NCBI GenBank assembly: GCA_014529385.2
Contig: CM043948.1
Location: 82,135,760 to 82,199,759, forward strand
Origin: Adiantum capillus-veneris
Lineage: Eukaryota > Streptophyta > Polypodiopsida > Polypodiales > Pteridaceae
Direction: 5' to 3'
Length of the DNA: 64,000 bases
Part shown: positions 39,955 to 51,795 of the stretch, one piece after another
Numbering within the stretch: position 1 is the first letter of the stretch
Layout of the letters: each line of letters opens with the position of its first letter
The notes under the pieces: model-generated
What the model saw: the letters and a program-made list of their open reading frames with translations, nothing else
Told to the model about the DNA's origin: nothing
Databases searched by the model: none
Position numbers and translations under genes: made by a program

Positions 39955-40540
39955 GACTCTATAGTTTATTATTCACATATGTTTCGTACTTCATGTATAA
40001 ATATTGTTCCTTGATACAAGGAGATACAATAATAGAGAAGTTCTATTACCATGCCAGGTAGTTTCTTTCAATGTGCATATTTGTACGTGAAACAATGGGT
40101 ATAATCTCCTTGATGTTGTTTTATACTGACTTCTAGCTTGAAATTGGTCATGTGTTTTGATGTGCGCAGCCTTATGAGGTTGGTCTCTTAGGAGAAACTA
40201 GAGTTCAATACCCTTCCACAAAGCTAGAAAGCACCACAATGGCACACACTCTGCACCCATGAAGTAAACTACAAAGAACCATTGTGGAAAGCAAAGCAAA
40301 TTACAACTGAAAGGTTGGTAGAATAGTAGAAGAGGAGTCTCAAATATGGAGAGTAATTGTTAGTGTCGAGATGAGTATCATCCCATAAGGGAGAGTAAGG
40401 GCATCCCACCCAACCATAGGGGTTACATTCACTTCTGTTGAGGTTGTTCATAATGAGAATACTTTCATGTGCCAACAATACCTTTATGTGGTCAAGCGAT
40501 GGTTAAATTGTACTTAATATTGCGAGTGGCAACACTTTCA
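39955..40540. other. LTR-like tail and unassigned sequence
   Basis: TTCATGTATAAATATTGTTC and GATACAAGGAGATACAATAA resemble the end of a plus-strand copia LTR, into which the copia element at 35174 would have inserted. The remainder has no match. Confidence 0.35.
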
Positions 40541-40852
40541 CACGTGCTTATGCAATTTATGTACCAAGGAAAACAAAGAATTTATTGTCTCTTCGTCTTG
40601 TTGTAAAATCTATGGATGCTAGATGTATTGCTCATGATCTCAATTTAGGTGATACAATTGTGGATCTAGCACTTTCTTTTTATGAGTTTTTAAGTCCAAT
40701 GTAGATGATAAGTGTCTGGAAGATTCAACCTACACAATTTAGGTTGTTTCAAATTCAAAACTATAGCATGCATGTCCTTGTCATTTGAATCTTGCAAGTT
40801 TTCTATGTTTGCATGAATCTAGTATGGTTGCTTTGTTACCCATCCTTGAGGA

Positions 40853-40907
<55 letters not shown>

Positions 40908-41100
40908 GTGTGTGTGTGTGATATATTTTGGGAAAATGCAGCATTCTAAGTATCCAAAGATTTGTTTGTGGGGGCCACTTGTAAGTTTCAACCCAGTTGT
41001 AGTTAAATAGGTCACTTATGGATTTGGCATGGTGTAGAGTCAAAATCCAAGTTTTACCACATGCATTTTGGCTTGATGATGTCATGTGTGTTGCCTATAT
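40541..41100 (+). pseudogene. copia fragment: protease end and GAG-pre-integrase
   Basis: The plus strand reads VPRKTKNLLSLRLVVKSMDA (end of the protease region), then ASFLCLHESSMVALLPILED, which resembles the minus-strand LNFASLLRLQKPDMVASLPP, and after a (TA)n run FGKMQHSKYPK. Orientation is opposite to the element at 35174. Confidence 0.5.
40855..40919. repeat. (TA)n(TG)n microsatellite
   Basis: (TA)n 40855-40902 followed by a short (TG)n. It interrupts a copia-like coding remnant. Confidence 0.95.
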
Positions 41101-41287
41101 TGCCCCACTGAAGCTTTCTAGTTTATCACTCTATCTGAGGCTTAGCATGGCAATAAAATTTGTATTGCCTATTTGCATGGCTTCAGTTGCTTGATCTTTA
41201 GTGCTAAAGCAATTTTTTTAAGTGTAGTGTTGTTGATTATAGGGCATAAAGCAAGTGTTATACCATTTAGCATCGTGGAGGGGCATG

Positions 41288-41289
<2 letters not shown>

Positions 41290-41335
<46 letters not shown>
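41290..41335. repeat. (GA)n microsatellite
   Basis: About 23 GA units. Confidence 0.95.
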
Positions 41336-41337
<2 letters not shown>

Positions 41338-41339
41338 TT

Positions 41340-41561
41340 GCTAGGTCACATCAACAATTGCAAGAAATTATATATTTTAAGACCATCCACACCATGATGC
41401 ATTATCATTATGTCAAGGAGGGACTCTGTGGAAGAGAATCTGCTTGGCTCATGTTGCCATGCAATTGTCTTGCTAACCCATTCACAAAGGTTTTTTCACC
41501 CGAGAAATTTGAAGCTTTACAAAGATTTGGGCTTCTGCACCTTTTAATTGACGAACTATAA
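41340..41561 (+). pseudogene. copia RNase H C-terminal scrap
   Basis: The plus strand reads MMHYHYVKEGLCGRES, LANPFTKVFSPEKFEALQRF and GLLHLL, equivalent to HYHYVRKRL...LADLFTKALSHEKFEAF of the neighbouring copia element but in the opposite orientation. Confidence 0.65.
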
Positions 41562-41830
41562 GACCTTGTAGTTTCCTATAATTATTGATGGAAATGCAGT
41601 TGCACAAATGCACGCGAAGATGGAGAAGATGAAGGAGAAGCTCGAGAGCACACAATACAAGAAGTAGTCTTAGTGAGTATGCAATAAAAAGATAAGGCTT
41701 TCCCTAGAGTATCCTCTTTCAAAACTTGAGAGAGAGGGATTAATGACAAACAAGGCATACTTTGCTCATAGCAAATGACCACTGGAGAGGTTCCCTAGAG
41801 AGTGTTGGTGAAAGTATTTTCTTTCCAATT
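41562..41830 (-). repeat. copia LTR-like fragment
   Basis: The segment GATGGAGAAGATGAAGGAGA, AGCACACAATACAAGAAGTA, GTATGCAATAAAAAGATAAG parallels the LTR at 39728 (GGAGAAGACGAAGGAAGATC, GTGTGCAATGGAAAGATAGA) in the same orientation but is much diverged. Confidence 0.4.
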
Positions 41831-41899
41831 AACTTGTGGATCAATCTCATGGACCATAACACTTCATAAGAGACTCATGTAGGACACTTGGAGGGCACA

Positions 41900-42780
41900 T
41901 TAGTTTATTAATGTATGAAACTAACAGAAGATGTGGGTTCTTTCTTAGGACAATCTCTTTTCATGTGACCTTTAGTGTCACTTAAACCATCTTCTTTCTT
42001 TTCAACACTTGGTCCTTTCTTAACCAAACTCCTACTATTCCTTGAGTAGATTTTTCATGAAGTTTCAACTTAGGGGTTTTGTGAGTTTTAGGCTTTCCTT
42101 TATTATCACTATTAGATGAAGAGTTTTGTGCCTTATGTGTAGAGGAAGATTGAGAAGACTAAGAATTACTACTGTTCTTATAATTCTATTGGTTTTGAGA
42201 GTTTTGCAGGGTACTTGAAGGTGACTTCTTCTTCTCTTTGGGCTTACCTTTGTTGTGCTTCATTTCTTGCTCAAGAGCGATTCTGACACCGTCATTGTAG
42301 TTAGTAGGGGGCGAGACCTTCACATCGTATTTGATGTACACGTTTAAACCAAAGAGGAAGGCCTCCTTGTTGCGATCCTCATCCGACTTACGCAATTGAA
42401 CACCAATTTGCAAAATGTGGTTAGAAAAATACATAACATGAGTTCCATTTTGCTTCAGGCCTTACCGATATTCTTTTAACCGATCAAGGTACTGTGGTGC
42501 CATAAAATGATCCTTAAGATTGTCTTGGAAATTGAACTAACTGTAAGATAGTAGTGCGCCATCCATGACATGCTCAAGATGCTCCGCCAACTATGCCGCT
42601 TGCCACTCTTACCAATTACTGGCATCACTCGAAAAATACATGGCGGCTGTCAAAACTTTATTGATATTTTTTTTCGTGTTAGTGGCAAAGTAAACGTTAA
42701 ATGCAACCAAGAATAAATCATAGACGCATCCATCTTACCATCATACTTCCTGAAAGTTAACTTTTTATTGATTGGATTGT
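41900..42780 (-). pseudogene. Ty3 gag (copy B3)
   Basis: The minus strand reads NHILQIGVQLRKSDEDRNKE, AFLFGLNVYIKYDVKV, ALEQEMKHNKG and a knuckle remnant TKGHMKRDCPKKEPTSS in which the leading Cys pair is lost (LSDTKGH). It matches the gag of copy B1 at 12169-13100. Confidence 0.65.
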
Positions 42781-43034
42781 TCGAGTCATCATCTCTACTT
42801 GGTCTACATGATGAATCGTCAGCCTCCTTGGTTGGATCCCTCTTCGTAGAGAGCACATGAAGGAACAAGTATTGCAATGGTCCCATAGTGCCTCACACTA
42901 TAGCTCCATATCTGCACTCTTTTCTTCAGGCGCTATGCATTAAGCTTCACATTCCTTTTCGAGAGCCATGTATTCCCTTTTGATTGCAACCCTCTGAGCC
43001 TCCTTTTTCTTTTGGCTTTGGCTTGTTGAGTCTC

Positions 43035-43439
43035 CTACTGTAGCATCATCTCCATCATGGACTTCACAAAATCCTCCATAGAGTTTGACATAATCCGTGG
43101 CATAGATGGGGATGGAGGAGGATACGAAAATGGCCCTCCTATTATAGGGACTCCTTCTTCTCCAATTGAACTCTCATCACCTTTAGGCAAAGTATCCATT
43201 CCACTTCGGGTGATGACCATGCACTGAGTACTAGGGTACTTGGGATACTTGGGTTCTTGGGTACTTGGGGCGCTTGGGGTTCTTGGGCACTTGGGGCTCT
43301 TGGTACTTGGTGTACTTTGGTGCTCGGGGTTCTTGGTACTTGGTACCACTTGTTGCAATCTTCATTGAAGAGGGCTTTTCTCTTACCCCTTGGTGGCCTT
43401 GCACTCACACGAAGGTTGCTTTTCTCCACCTCGGGTTGA
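43035..43439 (-). pseudogene. gag N-terminal low-complexity segment (copy B3)
   Basis: It begins MEKSNLRVSARPPRGKRKAL, then Pro/Ser/Thr repeats of the kind VPRTPSTK, APSAQEP and VPKNPS, then PSPSMPRIMSNSMEDFVKSM. The region on the plus strand shows GGGTACTTGGG-type short repeats (43225-43345), so the peptide repeats come from a local expansion. Confidence 0.45.
43225..43345. repeat. CTTGGGG(N)-type short repeats
   Basis: GGGTACTTGGG, GGGTTCTTGGG, GGCACTTGGGG, GGGCTCTTGGT and related units recur about every 10-20 bases. Confidence 0.75.
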
Positions 43440-43774
43440 TTGGCCTATTGCAATGTGCAAGGTCCGCTCTTCATGAGTGGAAAGGAAGAAAAAGGGAGGA
43501 TGGAAAGGACCTTATTTTTGGATTTTAGTCACTATTCAAAAACACTTTGAGAGATTGACATGCTCAAGTGGTCTTGGGTTATGTGAAATCTTCCAATGGT
43601 TCTTTTATGGCTTAATAGCCTTCAAGGTAGAGCAATGAAGACGTGAGCATGCCCGATACACGATGTGGAAAGGGTGGGAGCGGTGAATAAGTCGTGGCCG
43701 TGGACACAAAGATTCTTTGATAGACAATCTTAGAGAGGTTCTTTTCTTGAGTGACGATCCCAAAGATTGCCTAA
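43440..43774 (-). other. leader between primer site and gag (copy B3)
   Basis: No coding match. Expected position of the 5' untranslated leader of the element. Confidence 0.35.
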
Positions 43775-43789
43775 GATCTTTGATATCAA
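43775..43789 (-). promoter_or_regulatory. degenerate primer-binding site (copy B3)
   Basis: The minus strand reads TTGATATCAAAGATC right after the LTR end TACA, a decayed TGGTATCAGAGC-like site. Confidence 0.5.
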
Positions 43790-44942
43790 TGTAATGTGCA
43801 AAAAAGGTGATTTATGGTGAATGCTTAGGATGAATGCTTAGTGCATACTCAAGTTCCCTTTATTGAATGAGAGAGTTCCTTTTACTTCATGAGAGATGTG
43901 AAGAAAGGACAAGAGAGAGAGAAGAGAGAATGGTCCTATGAGTGAAGGTTCTGTGAGTGATAGAGAGAGAGAAGACTAACACCAGGTGGGGTCCCAAACC
44001 CCCCTCTCCATCACTAGAGAGGTATCTTCTTTAGATTGCACAAATGCTGATACAATGGTCCTAGATGTTGAGATGCTAATGGGATTTTGCTATAGATGCA
44101 TGGATCTACAAGGCTAAGGGTTGAAAATGCAAAATGCTAGGGATTCCAAATGGGATCTGCAAGCTCAACAAGGCCATGGGCTGATTTGTTATGGCCAACA
44201 TAAGGATGGGTGGAAAACTGCAAAATGCTGGTTGACCTGAGGACTGCATTTAAAAACACTGACTGATTTGCTTTCTTGGACTGAAAACAAAAAACGATGG
44301 TATTGATGGCTGGATCTACAACAATACGACAAGGTTATGGTTGAAAACAAAAAACATTGGTGTTGATGGGGTTTTTAGGTTGATTTGGTGCAAAAATACT
44401 AGAGATGGTGAGGTACTACACGTAATTGGTGCTTGTACTAAGGGTATTGACTTATTCTTGAGAAGTGACCCCTAGGTTCACTTATATATGGAATTAAAGC
44501 TAGGTCGGGCCATGCCACTAACAACCCACAATTTCTTAAAATGTCACTCATTAATAAGTTAGTAAACTCACTTATAAGAGGTGCTTCACATGCAGATAAA
44601 TACCTGGATTGGGTACTAATGCAGCTATATGGGAACACTCCCGAGTGTGTACACCTAGGAGAAACTTTAAATTAGTTGCATACCCTTTGATTGCACATGA
44701 GCATAAGAGGTGCTTCACATGAAAATAAATACGTAAACTGGGTACTACTGTAGCTATATGGGAATGCTTCCTAGCACCTACACCTAGAAGACATTGGTTT
44801 TTCTACTAATCTAAAGTGTCTAGGCATGCAGGTCCTGCGTACAAGCTCACAAGGGTTCCGTAACACTTCCTAGTCTTTCTTAAATCCTAGAAATAGGAGT
44901 TAGCTTGTCCACATGCACATAAGATTAGATGTGCACAAGACA
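43790..44942 (-). repeat. 5' LTR of copy B3
   Basis: 1,153 bp, the expected LTR-B length. On the minus strand it starts TGTCTTGTGCACATCTAATC and ends TTGCACATTACA. It includes AACACCAGGTGGGGTCCCAA and TTTAGATTGCACAAATGCTG blocks. Confidence 0.7.
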
Positions 44943-47167
44943 CTAATCTACTCAAAGAATGAGGAAGAACACGAAGCCCACCTGAGGAAGGTCGCCTAGA
45001 TCTTCTTTGACAACACAAGTTATATACAAAGATGATCAAGTGTTCATTTTTCTCTCTAAAGATCAAACCCTTGGGATTTATTGTTTCTCAAGAAGGCATC
45101 TCAATGGACCCTACTAAAGTTCAAGACATTATTGGAATCGCCCCAACCATCTAATGTAAGTGAGCTTAGAGGATTCTTGGGGATCATGAGTTGGTATAGA
45201 ATCTTTCTAAAAGATTATGCCATGATCACTTTGCCCTTGACTCTCCTTTTGAAGAAAGGTTTGAAGATAAATTGGGAATCACAACACCAAGAAATGTTTG
45301 AAAAACTTAAGCAGTATGTCACTACTGCACCTTGTCTAAAGCTACCATATTTCAACGAGACCTTTGATGTCATCACTCATGCTAGTGGTATAGCAGTTGG
45401 AGGCTGGAGCAGTATTAGTTCAAGAAGTATGACCAATATCTTTCACCTCACATAAGCCTAAGTTTCATGAAAGGAATTACGCAACCATGACCTCAAATTA
45501 TTGGCCATCATTCATATGCTAAAGCTATGGAGGCATTACTTATCGGGAAGGAAGTTCTGACGTATAACCAAACATAAGAGCTTAAAGTGGATCTTCACAC
45601 AATCAACATTTAATATGCAAAGAAGAAGTTGAGTAAAACTTCTGCAAGAATATGACTTTGACATTATCTATCACCTAGGAAAGGAAAACTTTGTTGCAAA
45701 TTCACTCACTTGAAAATCATTTTTGAGCCTCACATGTATACCTAACAAATCGATCAGTGAAAGGATCAAGGAAGCCACAACATCAAATCTAGAGTATCAA
45801 AGGCAACTTGCCCTTGTTCCAAGTGGAGAGTAAAAGAATATACCATCAATGCAACACTTCTTGTATGATGATCAATATCTCTATTATAGAGATAGGTTAT
45901 GTGTACCAAAGGATACTAACCTAAGGAAGGCTATCTTGGGGTCAAGGCCTATGATCCTACTTCAAGACACTTAGAGTATGCAAAGACCCTCAATGTTGTG
46001 TGAAAAAGATTCTATTGGATTGGAAAAAAGGCCAATGCGCTACACTATGTTCGCCAATGCTTTGACATGCCAAAGGATCAATGCATAGAGAATTGAACTC
46101 CTTGGTAAATGTCGACCACTTGATATTCCCCATACAGTTTGAAGAGGATAAAATTCATTTATGGTTGTTTTTTACCTACTCACTAAGGTTGCGCATTTCA
46201 TTCCAGCCAAGACAACCTTTACTACCATTGAAATTGCAAGATTATTTGTTAAGGAGATTTTTAGATTGCGTGGATTGTAAGCGATCGAGAAGTGAAGTTT
46301 ACTTCAAATTTTTGGGCCTCTTTCTTCAAGGAAATTGGAACAAAGTTAAACTTTAACACTGCCTACCGTCCCCATTCAGATGGGTAAACAAAACGGGTCA
46401 ACCAAGCCATTGATCAAGATATTCTCAAAGCTTACTATAGTAGGGATCCTGAGCTATGGATTCAATTTCTGCATCTAGTGGAGTATGCTTACAATGCTTC
46501 ACACCATCAAAGAATCATGTGACCCCATTTTGTGCCCTGTGTATGGTCAAGAATGTGTCTCTCCACTCAACTTTGCAGATCCTACAAAAATAAGAGTTGC
46601 AGCTTCTAAGAGGATGCTCAAATAGATAGAAAACCAAACTAAGGCCATAAGAAAGGATATTCAAGTAGCTCAAGATTTTCATAGACAATATGCTGATGGC
46701 AAGATATCTAAAAAAAGATTCAAGGAAGGAGACAAAGTTTTGTTTTAGAACTCACCCAAAGCAAAGTAGCTTATCACGTGGGAGGTACGAGCTTATCACT
46801 TGGAGGTACAAGCAGATGAGCCCATGTTATTGGTGGTCCTTATGAAGATATCAAGTGTATAGGTACTCAAGATTATAAGCTGAATTTTCCAGTTCATCTC
46901 AAAGTCGAGGACGTATTTCATGTAGCCTTATTGAAACACTATATTCTAAGTGATGACCAACTCCTCGACAATGAACAGATTGTCATGCCAACCCAAAACA
47001 TTGTAGAACTTCAAGCCTTTAAATTTTGGATTCTCAAAAGAAATCCTTTGAAATAGAATTCTTAGAGAACACCTTGTATAGTGACAAGACTATCCTAAAG
47101 AAGATGCAACATGGGACTACCCTTACTTTTTCTCGAGATGAGGATATTTCAAATCCCTAAGTTGGGG
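44943..47167 (+). pseudogene. Ty3/gypsy pol (family D), decayed
   Basis: It begins inside RT (LIYSKNEEEHEAHLRKVA, then SQEGISMDPTKVQ), then SNVSELRGFLGIMSWYRIFL, LLKKGLKINWESQHQEMFEK and the RNase H start. Later come an integrase finger scrap (RQCFDMPK), SDREVKFTSNFW (catalytic Asp), NFNTAYRPHSDG, LWIQFLHLVEYAYNASHHQ, and a C-terminal arm (KLNFPVHLKVEDVFHVALLK, HYILSDDQ). Dozens of stops and frameshifts. The N-terminal RT is absent because a family-B LTR abuts at 44942. Confidence 0.75.
47151..47167 (+). promoter_or_regulatory. polypurine tract of family-D element
   Basis: AAGTTGGGG immediately before TGTCTGTAATGTATTTGAG. Confidence 0.6.
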
Positions 47168-47930
47168 TGTCTGTAATGTATTTGAGATTTTATGAATAAA
47201 TTTTGCATCAAGGCTCTTATTTAATTTTAGAGCATTATCAAGTGTCTTAATGATTAGGGATATTTCCAAAGCAATTGGTTCTAAAATAGGACATTGTATG
47301 TGTAAGTTATGCTATTCTATGTTTTAAATCTTAGGGGAAAAGGGAAGGTTTTAGAAGCCTCTACTTTTAAAAAGATGTTGAATATTTTGTGGCTTCACAT
47401 AACTAGGAGAAAAGGACTCCAAAAAGAGAGACCAATGTGAACTCATAATAGCTAAAAGGAGAGGATGGCCATAATTAACTGCATGAAAAGCAATTTTACG
47501 AGAGATGTATCACCGAAAATAGTGATATGCAAAGCATGGAGCCCAAAATCATGCACCCAAAATAATGCACATTGAAGGCCTATATAAAGGGACAGAGGGT
47601 GAGCACAATTGACACAAAGAGCAAGATAACTCTACAAAAAAACTTTTGCTCGATAGTGCGAGCACACTATCCTTGCATCGCCACCCTATCACCTCTCCCC
47701 TCCTCGACCTCCTCCAAGGTAGCAACTATAGCGGCAACCACAACATAGTTCTTGTCATACTTGGCAATGAGGCTATGAAGGCTTCCTTCGTGCCATTGGC
47801 TATGCATGAGAGACAACCATTTACCAGGATTTAAAACTTCTCGAGAGGTTACCTATCCCAGTACTATTTTGATGAAGAGCGCTTAATTGCAACGTAATTA
47901 AACATTGAGTTAAACCTCCTTGTTATTTAT
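47168..47930 (+). repeat. 3' LTR of family-D element, right end uncertain
   Basis: It starts TGTCTGTAATGTATTTGAG. It has a TATA-like CCTATATAAAGGG at about 47580, followed by a leader-like region (CTCTACAAAAAAAC, CACCCTATCACCTCTCCCC). The 3' end could not be fixed because no second LTR is present. Confidence 0.55.
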
Positions 47931-49240
47931 ATCTTTAAAATAATATGGGGTTAAGCTTCAGTTTTCTATCTACCTAAGCTAAACCATGTGTAAAATAAGC
48001 ATTCGAAGGAATATCTAGTATTAGTTAAGGACCCATGTATGTGGGTGTATTATGGATACATGCACTAGTAATTAGGGAATATATTCCCTTGTTTTTGTGC
48101 AATTTTTAAAACCTTAATCACCCTCCATGTTTTTATTATCCCTCCCTAAATATCCTTTTTTTGATCACTTGAAAGTGGAATGTGAAGCATGGTTTCCTTC
48201 CTTCATATGGTTGTGTATGCAATATGATGTATTCCTAGTTAAATACATGCATAATTTTGCACTAGAGTTATATTCTTATGTGTTTCCCAAATGATTTAAG
48301 AGTATATCTCCTTATTGAAACTAACATCCACGTGGTTCCGATTGATTCTAGTGCTACGCCCTTTCACCTTTTCTATGTATTGCATGAGAGATGGGCCCAC
48401 CAAAGAAGAGATTGCAAAGATCCAATCCCATGCCTAAAGCTCCAACAAAGCCCCAACTTGTGGTGAATGTAGTTGTTGATTGGCCATCCTTAACCACAGG
48501 TTTTGTCTCAAAAACGACCGCAAACATGACTAATTATCACGAGGGACAAGCATGTGTTTTCTAAAATTAAGTGGAAAATATTGTTTGACAAAAGAAATGT
48601 TTTATCTAAAGGCAAACATGCTTGATAACTATTGAAACTTATCCTTAAAAAACAAAGTTGCTAACATGGCATGTTCTTACCAGATGAAACTTGTGGTTAA
48701 CGAGGAAAAACTGCATCTAGCAGAGAATAACGTGTAATTAGCAACACTTTCATCATGCGATAAGTTTTCCTTGCGGCTAGCAATAAGAAATTTTTTTATT
48801 GTGGGCTTCAAGGTTAGCAAATAAGAAGAAATTTGCAAAGGCTTTATTGGTTAGACAAAGAAAGTCCATGGGTAAAGGAAACTCATGATATTTAATATTT
48901 CTTTTTGTTAAAAGATAGAGCTATTTTCATTAGACCTTGTTTGACAAAGAATTGTTTGGGCGATGTATGAAGGGTTGTATGAACGAAACCGTGCTAGTAT
49001 TTAATGAAGGAACCTAAGAGATACCCCTCCCCAAGAGTCTATGAGAGAATTATGCAGTTTACACTTCTATACAGTTTCAATATTCATGAGACCACGGAAG
49101 TGATAACATAGGGAAGGAGTTCGTAGCGCCGGACCTAGCATGGAGTTTAAGTCATGGGCCAAACTATATCCTGAGGTACATAGCAACTAGTGCTACCCCT
49201 AAATGTATATGAATGAAAGCATACTTGAGAAAATGACAAA
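47931..49240. other. unassigned AT-rich sequence
   Basis: No coding match, no clear element end. Nothing recognised. Confidence 0.3.
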
Positions 49241-49276
49241 GTGGAGGGTGAATATATGTGTACATTGCATTGTGAT

Positions 49277-49329
<53 letters not shown>

Positions 49330-49364
49330 GGAGGGTGCATATATGTGTACACCGAATTACAAGA

Positions 49365-49433
<69 letters not shown>

Positions 49434-49500
49434 TGGAGGGTGAAATAGAGTGCATAGATGACATAAGAGAATGAAAAAAGAGAATCTTTAAATGTCCCAT
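49241..49500. repeat. composite minisatellite carrying (GA)n tracts
   Basis: GTGGAGGGTG starts at 49241, 49328 and 49433. The first two copies continue with an ATATATGTGTACA block, a short spacer and a (GA)n run (49281-49326 and 49367-49429). So unit and microsatellite were duplicated together. Confidence 0.85.
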
Positions 49501-51206
49501 CTAAATGAAACATAAAAACCATGAATAAATATATAGCAAAATCTGGGTATTCCATAACTTTAAAAACATAAATAATGATATAGAACCATCAATCCCTGTG
49601 TGGGATCGACCGGTGTACCCATCTATATCTGCTCCTACTACGGACAAGGAGAACTACACTTTGGTGTGAGTGAGCCAGGACACCTCTAACTTACTTGAGC
49701 CAGACATAAGCCGAGCTTGTTTTTTCTCCCTCCATGAACTTGAGCTATGAAAGGATTCCAAATTCTAAAGATGTTAGGAAATCAATAGAAACCATACTAG
49801 TTTAGGCGTTATACCTCTTTGGTGTCACATTGGGTATTTAAGCTAAGCCAAGGAAAGATTCCTAATACATTACGCGTGTAGGTCATTCAACCCCTGACAC
49901 ACTAACCGTGCATATGAGCCTAGAAAAATAAGTAGAAGGTTTAGGCAACACCCCCGATCCAACAAAGCCCCGTGTCCTCGACCCTTCCATCTAAGGCTAA
50001 GTGATAAAGATGATTCTAATCTTGTATTGATGCTGTCATGAGAAACATAACGTGTGAGTCTAGACAAAATAGCATCTTGCATATGCACAAAGAATCCTTT
50101 TCAAGGCAACTAAGCTGTACAAGATCTTTAACCTTCCACATCTGCCATAAACTATCAAAACCACTTCATGATCCAATCCAAAACCATAAACCAAAATCCA
50201 AATCCTCATCACATGGGTGAGCACTCCACCTACTTTAGGCGATACGCATCCATGTTGCAAAACCACTCTAGTACTATATAACATGACTGTAAAAATTTTG
50301 GCAGCATTTTGACAATACAATAATAACCAAAAATAAAACTCAAAACTTCCACAACCAAAAACATAACCAAAACCATAAGAGATCCTCAGCCTTTGAACAT
50401 AAACTATATTCCTCATTGAACGGACTCCCACACTTGGAGTTTTGGCTATACATGATACAATCAAACTAAGCCAACACACATGGACCTTAAAGAAGGGATT
50501 TGTATGCATTAAAAAAATCCAACCAACGATTGAACACAATATCAAATCACCATATTGGAAGCATTTAAACGTATATAAATGATGTACTCTACCTGATCTT
50601 AAACACAATGTATGCATATTTCAACGTGCTAAACATGATGAGACAAGAATGTAGCATTCTTGTACACTTCCAACAAGCACATACATGTCAATGTATATAG
50701 AAAAGCACGCACCAAGAGCGTAATTTTCCTAAAACAAAAATAGAGAGAGAAAGAGATGATGGCTATGGATTTTAGAGCTTCTTGCCGTTGATAAGGAGTG
50801 ATTATTGGTGATTCAAAGGCTTCTTGCTTTACATAAGAGAGTGGGGGTGAGAGCTGCATAAATGATTCTACCACAAAGTTAAAGTAAAGCATGTCCACTG
50901 TGAAAAGAGGAGAATATACAAAGAGAATAGAGAGAGATGATTCTTCTTCTTCTTCTTCTTGCGAACGAGAGGAAGAGTCTTATGTTGATGGTGATGGTGA
51001 TGGAGAGTTTGCACCACCTCCATATACTACGTATATAGAGTTTCATTATATTCTAAGCAATTTTTAGTCCCTAAAACTGAGCATTAATGCCTCTTATATT
51101 GCTCACTGATAGGCTAGAGTGTGTTCCATGCCAAAATTGGGCGCCCCCTCTCTTGCTATGAATAGTCCTTGTTTTTTTGGTTTTTTTTGCTAAAAACATA
51201 TCCTTG
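49501..51206. other. unassigned sequence left of the 9.0-kb element
   Basis: No confident gene. A (TTC)n run lies at 50941-50960. The text TCAATCCCTGTGTGGGATCG at about 49590 is of a type found near retrotransposon LTR ends in plants, but no LTR could be delimited. The last 37 bases match one unit of a short tandem repeat continued at 60206. Confidence 0.3.
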
Positions 51207-51781
51207 TGTGCGCGTATGTCGCACGTGTCAATGCAAGGAACTTGCCGATACACCGCGTGCGAGCCACAAATGGCTCCAAGCACACAACAAGCCTAAACTA
51301 GTAAGCTCAAAGATGACGATGGTGTGTCACTCACCGCTCTACGCTTGTTTCGTGGAGGATTCCTCGCCGCGAAGAAGAGGGAGACACCGCTACGCTGCGC
51401 TCAACCGCCTCGCCGCCGTCGTGCCGTCGCAATGCTTGATCGCACACATTCTCTCTCTCTCTCTCACGCATACACACACACACAAGGAGATGAAGAAGAA
51501 GAAGATGGAGATGGAGCAAGAGCACTCTTCAATTGCACAAATGAGAGAATGAGTGAATTTTAGGTTTAGTTGACTTTTATATGAGCTCACCCCATTCACA
51601 CTTGGGCGCCCATGCTTAGCCAACTAATCCCTTGAATGTTCCAGTTAGAGTGCGCCTCTCATCGGCGATCACTCTTACCCTTTTCCTATTGGACCGACAA
51701 GCCCAGTACTTGACTCTACCAAGTAAATAATACAATGTCCGTTGTAGGTGATAGGGTGTCCGTGAGTCATGAGGGTTAACA
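51207..51781 (-). repeat. 3' LTR of the 9.0-kb element
   Basis: 575 bp. On the minus strand it starts TGTTAACCCTCATGACTC and ends CATACGCGCACA. It contains CT, CA and GAA microsatellite runs. By eye it differs from the other LTR at about 16 bases and one 2-bp CT indel. Confidence 0.95.
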
Positions 51782-51795
51782 TGCCCCCCTTCCTA
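51782..51795 (-). promoter_or_regulatory. polypurine tract of the 9.0-kb element
   Basis: The minus strand reads AGGAAGGGGGGCA directly before TGTTAACCC. Confidence 0.9.

Larger units (their letters stand above)
41831..44942 (-). mobile_element. Ty3/gypsy family-B element, copy B3: 5' LTR and gag
   Basis: On the minus strand: 5' LTR (44942 to 43790), primer-site remnant, leader, gag with a degraded zinc knuckle. Protease and pol are missing. The LTR abuts the RT of another Ty3 element at 44943, which it appears to interrupt. Confidence 0.7.
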
